A stretch of DNA of 64,000 nt from Echiichthys vipera (GCA_963691815.1 OY829647.1:15200860-15264859), one strand, 5' to 3'. Shown: positions 49,001 through 59,124, numbered from the stretch's first letter. The notes: generated from the letters alone by a model not told the origin. Numbers and translations: made by a program.

Positions 49001-51120
49001 TCAGACCAGACGTGAGATTTGATCGTAGCTCCCGCCCACGTCCAAATTGATAAATGCCGAAGATGCCAGGAAATGGTCGTACGCACGTTTTTCTGCCGTA
49101 CGTTTGTTTGATAAATGAGGGCCACTGAGTTCAGTGGTGGGGAACGCTGTTTATGAAAAATACTTCAAGTTCCTTAGTGTGTGGTTGTCTTTTATTTTGT
49201 AACAGATGATTTTAAAAAGCAACGCTTCATATGGAAAAATTGATCATTTCTGCCAGTGATGCCAGTGATGCCGGTTATGCTGCGTTCACTTCTAATCTGA
49301 AATCGGGACTTTCCAACTTCTGAGACAGGCTTGTAGTAAGGGTAGAGGTGTAATAGGAACATGGCTTGCCTGCCATTACATCTTAATGCCAAAGAGGCCA
49401 CTAAAAACAAGGTATCTCAAATCTTACGGATTATGGATTTAAAATGTGATCTTGTCTTGCATCTGACTCATTCAGCTCAGCTTCAGATAAGACACAAAAT
49501 ATTCTCTTTGATTATAGGAAAATAATAGAATAGAAATACTTCATTGATCCCAAGCTGGGAAATTGCATATACAGTACAGGCTTTGTCATGTATGAATTTA
49601 TGGGCTACGTTTAGTCATCAGTGACACTGCCTGGTAGCAGTTTATGGGATATTAAAAATGAACAACCTAAACTAATTTTTCCTCTTTTATATAGATTCTA
49701 TTCACATGTTGAGGGACACGAACCAGCGGTCTTGATTATCAAAACTGTGGATGAAGAGGTAACAATAGAAAACATAATGAACATTGAGATCCATCAGAGA
49801 ATTTGTGCTATGCTTTTCTTTTTTTATTTAAGGAGAGACACTATAGGTATTTTTTTTAACTTATAGGTATAACTATGAAACTTCCCCAGCTGATTCCCAG
49901 CTGCTACTTACATAAAGACAACATTTTCTTTTACAAGTTTTCTGATTATGTATTGTAATACCCATACATTTTGCAAGCCACTACAGGCGAATAGGCTAAA
50001 AGGTGTTAACTAGATATCACCATGAATCTTCCCAGTTGATTACTAACAACTAAATGAGCAAACCAGGCATTATCTAATGATTTATTGAATCTAGGGGAAA
50101 TCTATAGATGCAAACAGAGAAAGTTGTGTCAAATATTTTCATGGAAGGAAATTATGATTATGATTTTGCCTAGGGTGTCTCCCCTTAACATAATCTTTAT
50201 GCCAATAATGATAATAATCAGTTTATGGAATACATTTTGTATCATACTGAAATATTTCTAATTTCTCAGGTCTTTGGTGCCTTCCTGTCAACAGACGTGA
50301 TAGAAAGAAGAAAGCATGACTCTGAGGGACTTGCATATTTTGGAACTGGAGAATGTTTTGTTTTTACGGTGAGACATATTCCTGCTTTCTTCTTCTTGAA
50401 TTCAACTCTGGTACTACACATCGTAGAAGGTTTGCTGTAACATGCTTCAAGTCAATGGATTTTTGTCAACTTCATCTAAAGTATTTTTATTATCATTTGT
50501 CAAACAAGAAATGTGCTTACTCTTTCAGCTTCGTCCCAGCATGGAGCGCTACCAGCGGGCAATGGTCAACATAATGACCAGAAAAGCTTGCCCTCAGCAG
50601 GTTGGAGACCGCAGTAGTGCCTCTTCTCAGGTAGCCAGTAGTGGCTGCTTCCACATCACCACAACCACCCCCACCACAGCCACCACAACTCTGACCTGTC
50701 CTGCTGGAACACCCCAGGATCCCAGCTACCTGACAATCCCCTTCACTACCCCATCAGAGGAACCGATGACAGCCAAAGAGCCAAAGAGACCCAAGGAACA
50801 AGAAGCCTCCATGTTCATAGCAGGCTGTGACAGTCAGCTCATAATCGGTATGCAAGTTGAACATATGGTTGGATCTTGAGGAAAATGTCTAGTCAACAGT
50901 GTATGTGTATGCATTGCTGATGTACTGTATGTGTCCTCTCTTAGGTGGTGATGGAGGACATGCACTCTGGCTACAGGAAGACCTAGAGGGGGGATACTCA
51001 GAGACTTGTGACACATTTAAGAGTATCCCACTCTGCAAGGGGCATTTCAAGATCCAGGTCCTGGAGGTGTGGGGCATCCAGAACTCTATTTCCTTTTCTC
51101 ACAGTTTTCCCGCTAAGTAA
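43675..51120 (+). CDS. TBC1D24-like TBC-TLDc domain protein
   Basis: Eleven exons join in frame to 760 codons: 43675-43910, 44157-44356, 44456-44717, 44897-45010, 45450-45866, 47205-47444, 47573-47728, 49695-49758, 50270-50368, 50529-50847 and 50945-51120. Residues 1 to about 195 are a polar, probably disordered extension (RSHSYYSPEDSKK, KKSKSNPNKRSP). A TBC domain covers about 200-480 (GFWALPHTLRAKAY, CLNKAGLNSVKRILLCLG, DEAECFHSVSRL, SCMTFGDL, VYILEGYKVLYR), and a TLDc domain about 490-760 (MRVVWAWIPERFALF, FYSHVEGHEPAVLIIKT, YFGTGECFVF, LQEDLEGGYSETCDTF). This architecture is TBC1D24's. Human TBC1D24, 559 residues as I recall it, lacks the long N-terminus, so this is probably a paralog. 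Relatives bind phosphoinositides and ARF6 and act in vesicle traffic and oxidative protection. An alternative start is Met11 at 43705. Confidence 0.95.
44157..44356 (+). CDS. TBC-TLDc exon 2
   Basis: Residues 79-146, a polar, Lys/Ser-rich segment ending at ELHG. The following 99-base intron stays open in frame. Confidence 0.85.
44456..44717 (+). CDS. TBC-TLDc exon 3
   Basis: Residues 146-233. After an acidic region the TBC domain begins (REGFWALPHTLRAKAYYHII). Confidence 0.94.
44897..45010 (+). CDS. TBC-TLDc exon 4
   Basis: Residues 233-271, SVTPDRDVHNELAKKLFGEQ, the TBC segment after the first helices. Confidence 0.93.
45450..45866 (+). CDS. TBC-TLDc exon 5
   Basis: Residues 271-410, most of the TBC domain, including CLNKAGLNSVKRILLCLGK, the DPNKRYIDQTFL segment and EGYKVLYR. 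The largest exon. Confidence 0.96.
45901..45980 (+). repeat. Dispersed repeat A, copy 2
   Basis: AAAGGTCCCATTTTGTAAAA, AAGGCAGGTAGAGGTGCTTT and ATAAATACTGTA match the copy at 34238. It begins 34 bases past the donor of TBC-TLDc exon 5 and runs straight into a TA microsatellite. Confidence 0.7.
45979..46021. repeat. (TA)n microsatellite
   Basis: About 21 TA units, starting at the end of dispersed repeat A. Confidence 0.95.
46051..46521. mobile_element. MITE-like repeat B, copy 1, with a LINE tail inserted
   Basis: The left end ATAATCTGTAAGATTT is matched in inverted form at the right end (13 of 16 bases here, 15 of 16 in the second copy at 49419-49434). Internal matches to the second copy include GCTTGTAGTAAGGG and AACAAGGTAT. 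Copy 1 carries 190 extra bases after GGTAT. Confidence 0.65.
46311..46500 (+). mobile_element. LINE 3' tail nested in repeat B
   Basis: A 190-base insert, absent from the second copy of repeat B, with T-rich sequence, TTTATGCTTTGGCAACATAG, CATACCAATAAAGCTG and a TGAAT tandem tail. This is a typical fish LINE 3' end; family not assigned. Confidence 0.75.
47205..47444 (+). CDS. TBC-TLDc exon 6
   Basis: Residues 410-490, end of the TBC domain (VALALLSLYK, then AENLLKKAFMIPMATRREL). Confidence 0.95.
47573..47728 (+). CDS. TBC-TLDc exon 7
   Basis: Residues 490-542, inter-domain link and start of TLDc (MRVVWAWIPERFALFSPIRL). The acceptor is at 47572; the AG four bases downstream breaks the frame. 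Confidence 0.94.
48024..49124. mobile_element. PIF/Harbinger transposon remnant
   Basis: A 1101-bp element bounded by perfect 17-bp inverted repeats TGGCCCTCATTTATCAA. On the + strand near 48230-48360 frames give a Myb/SANT-like trace (KKRHFFDTEIGILTSEMEHN, then GIKGACKNAVWKRITEAVNP), the second Harbinger protein. On the minus strand, traces of the DDE nuclease are readable: VVGAIDCTHVRLKAPK with NRKNHSINVQV (about 48760-48870) and LLGDKGYPLTVNLITLL (about 48470-48520). Divergent genes for nuclease and Myb-like protein are the known layout of this superfamily. Stops and deletions show it is dead. No clean 3-bp target duplication is visible. Confidence 0.9.
48636..48690 (-). mobile_element. 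RTE-like tail fragment nested in the Harbinger remnant
   Basis: (TTCA)n then CATCTTCAACCGCTTGTCCC and GTCGGGGTCGCGGGGGGCTG match the reverse-oriented tail at 29790. It is short and ends abruptly at about 48690. Confidence 0.7.
49327..49441. mobile_element. MITE-like repeat B, copy 2 (partial)
   Basis: GCTTGTAGTAAGGGTAGAGG through AACAAGGTATCTCAAATCTT, ending GGATTATGGATTT. It lacks the left end and preserves the site left empty by the LINE insertion in copy 1. Confidence 0.65.
49526..49571 (-). repeat. LINE-type 3' tail, (TAGAA)n plus ATCCCA motif
   Basis: AATAATAGAATAGAAATACT then TTCATTGATCCCAAGCTGGG. Read on the minus strand it ends in a TTCTA tail, the usual polarity of this retroelement (Rex1/Babar-like by recollection). 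Confidence 0.6.
49695..49758 (+). CDS. TBC-TLDc exon 8
   Basis: Residues 542-563, TLDc core strand FYSHVEGHEPAVLIIKT. Phase 0 out. Confidence 0.94.
50270..50368 (+). CDS. TBC-TLDc exon 9
   Basis: Residues 564-596, VFGAFLSTDVIERRKH and the TLDc signature YFGTGECFVF. Confidence 0.96.
50529..50847 (+). CDS. TBC-TLDc exon 10
   Basis: Residues 597-703. The middle is a Thr/Pro-rich insert (TTTTPTTATTTL) within TLDc, followed by SMFIAGCDSQLIIG. Confidence 0.94.
50945..51120 (+). CDS. TBC-TLDc exon 11 and stop
   Basis: Residues 703-760, end of TLDc (WLQEDLEGGYSETCDTF, VLEVWGIQ), followed by a TAA stop. Confidence 0.95.
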
Positions 51121-52106
51121 ATCCAGCAACTTTGCAGGTTTTGCAATCAACACAAGTTTTTTCATGATGCCGTTTCACAGGACTTGATTTTTATGTAAAT
51201 TTCTGATATTTATTTTGTGAAAAGCACATATATACACAAATTGTGATGCATCTGAGTGAAATTGTTCTTGACCTGTGTCCATGTCAAGTCAAGCTTGTAT
51301 AACCAGTTATAGGGCCTATCACATACATGAACTCTACAAGACCACATAAACAATGGTTCCTATTGTATATCAAGATGCATGTCGTGCGATTTGAGCTAAT
51401 TAATTCTAGTTTCATCATTATTAATAGCTAAAGTAATTCTGATTTTACCTCCCATGAAGTCTAGCTATTTTGCTGTTCAGACAGTTATCTGTTGTGAAAA
51501 TGACAATGTAGGCTTTACTTCTACATGTTTTTTTTCTCATGTTTTTGCAGTTTATCTGAATTTGATACACAATTAAACTTCATGTTCTTTTTAACATGTG
51601 ATGATCAGTTGGTCATTATTCATTGTTTTGTTTTGTCAATGTTTTGTCAATCTCTACGTAATAACTTATGTATATATATATTTATATAAAACCGTATATA
51701 TTTATTGTCTATGTATGGGTCAAAAGCATACATTTCTTCCTGAAAAATGTTTTACTTCCTATATGTTCCGTTTAACTTTTCTAACTTTAAAGTTTAAAGT
51801 CTCGACATTGTCAGGACTTTACACGTGGAACATTAACCTAGGCTACCAGTGCTTTTTGTAGGCATATAAAAGTATGTGGGCATGTTTGCTGTTCAAATGA
51901 CCTGAATGAATTAATATACATTAACCTATACACATCGTGTACAGTAGCCATTGCACATACTTGCAATTTGACCTAAATTAGGCCTAACATAGACCAGACT
52001 CGAGTTATGGCTATCAAAAGTAAATGACATGATGAATGATTTTTGGTCCCAGAATTATAAGACTTTCTGCATCCCAGTGCTGTTTGAACCATAGACATAT
52101 ATACAT

Positions 52107-52158
52107 AGAATAGAATAGAATAGAATTACTTTAATGATCCCAGACTGGGAAATTATTT
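52107..52158 (-). repeat. LINE-type 3' tail, minus orientation
   Basis: TAGAA repeats followed by TTACTTTAATGATCCCAGAC and TGGGAAATTATTT. The mirror image occurs at 53829-53884. Confidence 0.75.
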
Positions 52159-52668
52159 AATAGACGCCACATCGACTGCTGCTGTCCACTAGAGCAGCAT
52201 GCTTACAGGGCAGCCATCTTGGAACAGGGCTACTTGCTCCTATTGTACATCTTCCCGATGCCTTGGACAAGATTTTTTTTCATAGTGCTCCCCTCCTAAC
52301 AATAAAGGCAAACTGCAAAATACATTTTCCCAGTACGTTCTTCGACTATTTATTCTTTTTAATTGCACTGAGCCTGTGGAAATAATGAACCCAGCTAACA
52401 GACAGCAGCAGGTGCATGTGAGTCCAGTGCTGCGCGGTCACGCATGTCAGACAGTGGGTTATTGTGTGATGTGATTTCTGATAGGGGCATCTTATTAAAA
52501 GTATTTTTTTGTTGAGACCTAAATGTGTTTTGTTTTGTTTTCTATAATGAACAATAACAGCAAATGGGCATGAATTCAAATGAAATGATGCTGATGGTTA
52601 AACAGAAGCAAATTGTTTTTTTTGTGGTGACAGAACGTCTATGGCTGCGTAAAATCCATAGACTGTAT

Positions 52669-52700
52669 AAAAAATGGACGTAGCCTCTCCGCCAGGGCCC
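52669..52700. repeat. Common fish repeat motif
   Basis: Reads ATAGACTGTATAAAAAATGG then ACGTAGCCTC, a motif met repeatedly in teleost DNA by recollection. A weaker relative, CATAGACTGTAAAA, lies near 53168. Boundaries of the full repeat were not resolved. Confidence 0.45.
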
Positions 52701-53828
52701 GTTCTCTCAATTTGATCCAATCGTACTCGCCTGGGGGAACCGCCATCTTGTCGGACTTTGACTCCTCCTTATTTCCTCTTACCAAAAAAGGGCATTGATG
52801 TGATAATGGGGGGAGGGAGATACGGCCATCTAGCTGCCGTTTACAGAATTAGCCACATTAGCTCACATTAGCTCCACCGCCCGGGAGCTAGGCTAACAGA
52901 ACACGTTACTAGATAAACGGGATTGGGTGTCTTGTGTCTCTAGCGGAGACTACACCAGCTCGGCAAGTCGAGTGCAGGTAATCCCGTGTCTCTAGAGAAG
53001 ATGTGGCCCAAATCTCTCATTGTCAGTAATCAGCATTCAATCTATTCTGTCAGCAATTAATCAATTCTGTCACTTTCGTGGAGATGACACCGGCTCCGGG
53101 AGTAACGTGCAGGAAGCTAGCATTTATGATATATGATTTAAACTGATAATCAACACAGTACCGTGCTCATAGACTGTAAAACACCGACCCACATGGCCCG
53201 AATCCTCCCGTTGCTCCAGATTAACATCTAGTGTATGTACCATCAATAATAGGCTGTATTGCAAGTAATGTTGCAAGTGCGGCTAATTGATTAGCATACC
53301 AAAGTTAACGTTAACACGGTGACTTCCTGCACCATCTGTTTGTACAGCTGATCGAAGAGAAAACCATCTTGTCACTTATGGAAACACCATCACACAAATG
53401 GCCGCAGTCCAGTTCGAGATGACGGAGTTAGCATGCTAATCCTGACAACTAGCCTCCGAGGCGAAGTGAGGGCCAGGAGCTAGCTGTCACTCCAGAGGCT
53501 GCACCCCTAATTAATCATAAACTTTAACCTCTAATTAAATAAAAACTAGCCTATTACAAAATGTCACCCTACTGAGTGTTGTCATGGAGATATGACCGAA
53601 ACATACACACTAGAATGTTGGTGGTCAATGAGAAACTGCTCTATGTGCAAACTACTCCCACTGGCCACTCGGAGAACTGCAGTTTTTGGCACTTCCATAT
53701 TGGATCAACCAGGAAGTCGCCTGGGGGGCTTGGTAAAAACACAGAGTGAAGCCAGGCTTCGGCTCACCTCATCTTCCCCGGAGCTCCGAGGTCATCTTCT
53801 TCTTTGCTGACCCACTACTGCTGTTACA

Positions 53829-53884
53829 AAATAATTTCCCAGTCTGGGATCATTAAAGTAATTCCATTCTATTCTATTCTATTC
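53829..53884 (+). repeat. LINE-type 3' tail, plus orientation
   Basis: AAATAATTTCCCAGTCTGGG, then ATCATTAAAGTAATTCC and (ATTCT)n. About 35 bases are the exact inverse of the tail at 52107-52158. Confidence 0.75.
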
Positions 53885-54348
53885 AAACGTTACATTGTAT
53901 ATTTTCTTCAAGTGGTGAATCTGTTATTATTATGTTGCGTTCACACCAAACACAAATGATGCAAATACAATGGCTTCAGAAGCTTGTATTGCATCGCTTG
54001 CTCACATTTTTGATCATCGTTTCTTTCGCGTCTATCACATGTATCTATCACATCACCACCATCATATTATTATTATATTGGTTGTTATAATTATTGTAGC
54101 CGTTGGATTTGTTGTCTCTATGTCTGCTGTCTTCACAAATCTTCTGTCAGAAGCTCCTCTGCTGATAACATTAAGTATAATTTGTATTTGGGTAGTAAAA
54201 CTCTGTATCATATAAATCTGTGACGTTTTTAACACATCAGTACGTTTGGAAATCAGTCCAAAATTCAGCGAATAATTCTACTTAAAGATTGAGGAGTTCC
54301 TCTTTCCTTCGTATAATGATGCCACACTACCTCTGCTAGCCCTGTTCC

Positions 54349-54359
54349 AAGATGGCGGC
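54349..54359 (+). promoter_or_regulatory. YY1-like site upstream of the zinc-finger gene
   Basis: AAGATGGCGGC fits the YY1 consensus. It is set in TAGCCCTGTTCCAAGATGGC, 20 bases repeated in inverse form near 52211, so it may have come with a repeat. Confidence 0.4.
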
Positions 54360-54630
54360 GCTTTAGGTTTACTGTAACTTGCACAACGCTATGTTCTGTT
54401 AAATAAAACATGAACTGTACATAGTGCGTAGTATCTTCTCATCATTTAAATAACACAGCACAAATTAGGTTCAAGAAACTATAAAATAAAATAGTAATCA
54501 ATAACCATTCACTTCCAAATTTATGGGACGCCAACTTTCTTGAAACCCTAAAGTAGAAGAATCCTTCACTTTCGAATTTCCGAGGGGTATTTGAAGGTAT
54601 CGTGAAAGGGAATGGGGTGGGGGCATCATC

Positions 54631-54655
54631 ATGACCACAATGGCAGCTACAGCTG
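54631..54655 (+). CDS. Possible first coding exon of the zinc-finger gene
   Basis: ATG at 54631 opens MTTMAATA. A weak donor (G then GTTTAG) leaves phase 1, which joins the AG at 56005 to continue in frame with AEVMGPD. The phase fits and codons upstream of ATG 56016 are open, but the donor is poor. Confidence 0.3.
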
Positions 54656-56015
54656 GTTTAGCATGACTAGCGTTAGCTATCGTTAAATGTAAAGCGGGTT
54701 ACATTTAAAACGTAGCGGACAAAGATGTGACAACCTTCGGTTTTTAAGGATTATTAGAGAGGTGGGACTCATTCTTATATGCCTGACTGGATCTTGTACG
54801 CCTTTTTAACTGTGCTCACGTTAGCTAACGCGACCACAACGGTTAGCTAAGTTAGCTAACGCTACCTAACGTTAGCACTTGTGTGCATGTGTGTCCCAGT
54901 CAGATAACCAACCGTCAACCCTCGAATTTGAAAGCCACTTCAGCAATTAAAATACGTTTATCACGTTACCAGACAACGTTCAGGGTTTCTCTGTCACGAC
55001 ACGGGGTCATGCTAAACCTGAAAACATTTAAGCCATAACGTTAGTTGCCAAGCAAGTCATTTATAGATGTTACATTCATCATGTAAATAACGTGGCTTTT
55101 CCTTCATCAGCTCTGAGCTACAGTCCCATTTCAAGTGTATTATGTACCGCTTGCTCAGGTACCGCCTGCTACATTTCCATCGTTTGGCATTGTTTCCTTA
55201 TTCCGTCCATCATTTACTCAAATAACATTAATTTACATGTTACTGATATACAGAACCATCCCTCAAAGATCAGCATTTTAAATAGCTGAGCCGTTTGGTG
55301 TTAAAGTGTAATATTCTGAACAGCAAAGCTTTGGGTTAATAATTACATTATACCAAAATAACTAAATTTGGCCATGCATTTAACGTCTTAGGCATGTAAT
55401 TTGTCATGTATCTGTACATGTCTACATCATGACACCAGCTCTTTTGGTCTTTAGACATAAATGTTCCAAACTGTAAGTTATGATCTCTCAAGTGAAAGAT
55501 ACAGTTTTTGCATGGCTACTAAACATGAAATAGGATTTCACAGTAAGAAAATAACTGTGATCCATTGTGAAACTTGGAAATTGTATTTTTCTAATCCACC
55601 ATTCAAATATATAGGTTGATATCAGTGTATATGTCGACCACTAAATAACAAGACACTGTAGCACTGAAATGCAAAAATAGGTTTGTGACCAATTAGAAAG
55701 TAGCACTATTATATAGTTGGTCCACCAAAGAGAAATTATAAGTTGATTTTTCAGCAGGAAAATGTTTTGCTCAGTATCTCGCTCACAGTAAAATAAAAAA
55801 GATCCAAATATATATGTAAGATGTTAGTTTATGTTTTGTGCTATTGGTCAGTAGCTTTTATTTTAACATTTTCAAACTCCCAAATCAGTTTCAGCCTAAA
55901 AAAAATCCAGTGTTAGTCGGGCTATATTATGAATCATTGCTCTACCATACTGATGTGATTTTCTATATACCCTGATTGTGTCCGCTTATGTTTTGTATTT
56001 ATAGAGGCTGAAGTC

Positions 56016-56064
56016 ATGGGCCCAGACACTGCATCTGTTTCTAAAACAGACTCATCAGAAGAAA
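56016..56064 (+). CDS. Zinc-finger gene, short N-terminal exon
   Basis: Residues 1-17. The exon proper starts at 56005 after a TATAG acceptor; donor GTAAGT is strong. Confidence 0.8.
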
Positions 56065-57453
56065 GTAAGTGTTGATGCTTCTTTGCATTTTTTTCAAAAC
56101 ATGTTTGGGTTAACACCCAAGTAACAAATCTTTATCTGATGCATAACTGATGCTCAGCAAAATATTGAACAATGTTATAAAAGTGTTTCATTGCAGACAA
56201 TGGAACTCCCATTCAGATCTTATCTGTTATTTAATTCTCATTGAATAAAGTTGGAATAATGTATGTATAATATCCATCACCACAGAAGGCAGTCATTTTA
56301 TTCTACTGATTTTTTTCTTTTTAAATTAAAGTATTCAATTGATATTCTTTGATGTGATTGTTCCTAAGGTCCTGGAGAAGTTGTTGAGAAGGTTATCTCA
56401 GAATCAGATTCCAATGATGCTTCAACTGCCACTGAGCCCGGGAACTCCAAACAGCCAGAAAGCAACACATCAGACAAGTTTTATCCTTGCTCCGTCTGTG
56501 GCAAGGTATTTGACAGACCATCAAAGCTAGAGAGGCATAAACCTGTTCACACAAGAAAGCCTAAGACTCTTCATAAGTGTCAGCATTGTGATAAGAGTTT
56601 CACACAACAAGAGAAGTTGATCAGACACCAGAATTGCCACAATAAGACCAACAAGCACCCCTGTCCTGATTGTGGGAAAGTGTTCAACAGGCCTTCAAAG
56701 TTAGAGAGACATAAGCGCACCCACTCAAAAAAACCAAAGGTGCCTCATCAGTGTCCATACTGCACGAAGACGTTCAGTAAACTTAACAAACTTGTCCGCC
56801 ACAAGCGAATGCACACAGGGGAGAAGCCTTTCACCTGCTCAGTCTGCGGAAAAGGATTTTCTGAATCCGGTCACTGCAAAGCACATGAAAAAACGCATGA
56901 GGAGCAGCCAGAAAAACCTCACTGCTGCGCAGATTGTGGGATGTGTTTCTTCAAGGCCTCAGAGCTCCGTCGGCACTTCCGCTCCCACACAGGAGAGAAA
57001 CCTTTCAGATGTACCCTGTGTGAGAGCTGCTTCTCCCGGTCAGAAGGACTTAAAAGACACATGAGGAGCCACACAGGGGAGAGACCATACAAATGCATTA
57101 TCTGCGCAAAAGGATTTTATTCTCGTCAGGACTTGAATATTCATGGTTTGACCCACTCAGGAGAGAAACCACATCTTTGCCCCGTGTGTGGTAAAGGCTT
57201 CTCACAGCTGGGCAACATGAAAGAACATGAACAAAATGTTCATATTAAGTCTGAGAAATATATTTGCAATGAGTGTGGGGCAACCTTCACACGGTACAAG
57301 TCACTGACAAAACATCAGCGGACACACACAGGAGAAAGACCTTATCTGTGCCTCACCTGTGGTCGCAGGTTTTCATGGAGCCATTCTCTAAGCAGACACC
57401 GGAGGACACACGCACACAGACAGATGTCTATGGACACCTCCAAAGATATATAA
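56016..57453 (+). CDS. C2H2 zinc-finger protein, 11 fingers
   Basis: Exon 56016-56064 (ATG in good Kozak context, GTCATGG) joins exon 56369-57453 in frame to give 377 residues. A short acidic, Ser-rich N-terminus (MGPDTASVSKTDSSEES) carries no visible KRAB, SCAN or BTB domain. Eleven C2H2 fingers run from Cys57 to about residue 362. Fingers 1-4 have unusual basic linkers (TRKPKTLHK, SKKPKVPHQ), while several later ones have the canonical TGEKP/TGERP linkers (for example after fingers 4, 6, 7 and 10). Fingers 1-2 and 3-4 look like a duplicated pair. Finger 9 has a four-residue gap between its histidines (HEQNVH). It is probably a nuclear DNA-binding regulator; specific orthology is not recognised. 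The open frame upstream of the ATG allows a further 5' exon. Confidence 0.92.
56369..57453 (+). CDS. Zinc-finger gene, main exon
   Basis: Residues 17-377 with all fingers in one exon. Acceptor CTAAG, stop TAA. Confidence 0.94.
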
Positions 57454-58568
57454 TGTTTTGAAGGACCCTCTGAGAATCCTAGTAGTTAAATATAGCAGTG
57501 AAATCCTTATAGAAGGGGCCTGTGAATGTTCTCATTTGTCCAGGTCATCGTTATCCTCGTTATCCCCTTATAGCAGGGAATTTCATCTTTAAGATATCTA
57601 GCTGGAGGCACAGTCAAACTGAAATTGACTAATTTGTAGTAATAATTTTCAATCTTTGTGACAGTGCAACTCACTGCTTGCTTTGTTATTTGTCCACAAA
57701 ATATCAGTTGGGAATTTGTAATAGATTTGCTTTTTTAATCCCAAAATATTAATTGATCCAATGCTATTGAACTGTCTTGTCAGTTAAAGTTAATTTTACC
57801 TACTTAAATAGCCACCTTGTGGCTATTTAAGTACACTGCTGTATTTGGGAAAGCTGTTATTGCATCCTTTTTCTGACAGATTTTGGACTTGCCTTTTGAT
57901 AATGTGGAAGAATTTCTTACATCATGAAATTAATTCCTGTCTGTTATTAACCAAAAGATGTGTCACAACCAAAGAAGAGTCGCCCTTCCAGTCGGCCTCA
58001 AACTCTTATTTGACATGCAACCAAATAGGTACTAGATACAATACGGACCTCTCTACAAAGCCTCTGCAACTGGAGATGTCAGACTAAATCTGACTGAATG
58101 TCTGCTTCCCAAATGATTGATTAACTTCATCTGACGTATTATGCTACCTCACTAACAGTACCCAGCACAAAATGTGTTTTTTTGTCAAAAACAATTAAAT
58201 GCCAAAACAAAAACAATTTTGTACTCATATCAAATTACTCTTTTTGTTTTAATAGTTAAAGCTTCACAGAATGGTCAATGCTATGATGACTAAGTGCAGA
58301 GATGTACTCAATCCTCTTTGCAGGTATATTACTCTCGCCTAATGAGACAGAATTGTAAGCAAGGTACACTCCGTCACCTCAGTGAAGAGGGCCGATTCAA
58401 AGGTCTGGGCCCAGGCAATAGTACCCTTCACCACTAAATTGAAACACCTGCTCTGAGATCACTGATGGATGTGTGGTCAGAAGTGCAGAAGCTTTAAAGC
58501 TTAAATGTTGAACAGTGGTTTGAACTATACAGTACAGCAGCACTTTCCCTCTGGTATGAGCTTTGTAA

Positions 58569-58574
58569 AATAAA
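58569..58574 (+). terminator. Candidate polyadenylation signal
   Basis: AATAAA 1.1 kb after the zinc-finger stop codon, followed by a T-rich stretch. Confidence 0.4.
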
Positions 58575-59118
58575 AATGAATATACATTTCTTTCTCAGTT
58601 TGGCTTTATCTCATATCTAATATGTTTCACGTATATATTGTGTAATTATGTGATACATTGATTTTATTTGTGGTACGATCTACATACATGGTAGGTTACT
58701 CAATAAATTGATACCTTATTGTGCTGCAGTTCACTGCATAGTAACAACACAAGTGGCCCACGCCACTCTTAAATACATATTCACGTAATGTGCTCAAATG
58801 TAATTTTTTAGCTGTGATTTGAACTTTGAGTCTCCCTGAAAACTATTTTATATGAAATATAGCCATTAATAAAATGTCTTTATACAACAACTATTGCAAT
58901 TAGAGCTTCTTATTTATTTTGCCTACTTATAAAAAAATGGTGGTCACAGATTAAACTGTAGATCAGTCTCTAGCAATAGCTAATCACATCTGAAAAAAAA
59001 AAAGAAAAATACTTTAGTTTTCCCTCTGGGTGTGTTGCTAACATCACCTACTTTGCTATTACATTTACCAGTGTTGTACCGATGTATCTTACAGTTTGTA
59101 GATCACATGAAGGCAGCG

Positions 59119-59124
59119 TCCAAT
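59119..59124 (+). promoter_or_regulatory. CCAAT box of cfap52
   Basis: A CCAAT pentamer (59120-59124) about 180 bp before the cfap52 ATG and about 25 bp from the X-box. RFX and NF-Y sites often occur together. Confidence 0.45.

Larger units (their letters stand above)
47729..49694 (+). other. TBC-TLDc intron 7 with mobile elements
   Basis: Holds the Harbinger remnant, the second copy of repeat B and a LINE tail, all listed. The rest shows nothing recognisable. Confidence 0.75.
51121..56004. other. Spacer between the TBC-TLDc and zinc-finger genes
   Basis: The first few hundred bases should be 3' UTR of the TBC-TLDc gene; no clear AATAAA lies close by. From 52100 to about 54400 it is built from repeats: paired inverted LINE tails, ATAGACTGTATAAAAAATGG-type sequence at 52669 common in fish genomes, and YY1-like sites. 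54600-56004 is probably 5' flank or first intron of the zinc-finger gene. No other gene seen. Confidence 0.65.

Noticed and set aside
50442..50528. Upstream in-frame start for exon 10 (MLQVNGF)
   Set aside because: This is intron sequence; the acceptor at 50528 and TLDc homology begin only at LRPSMERY.
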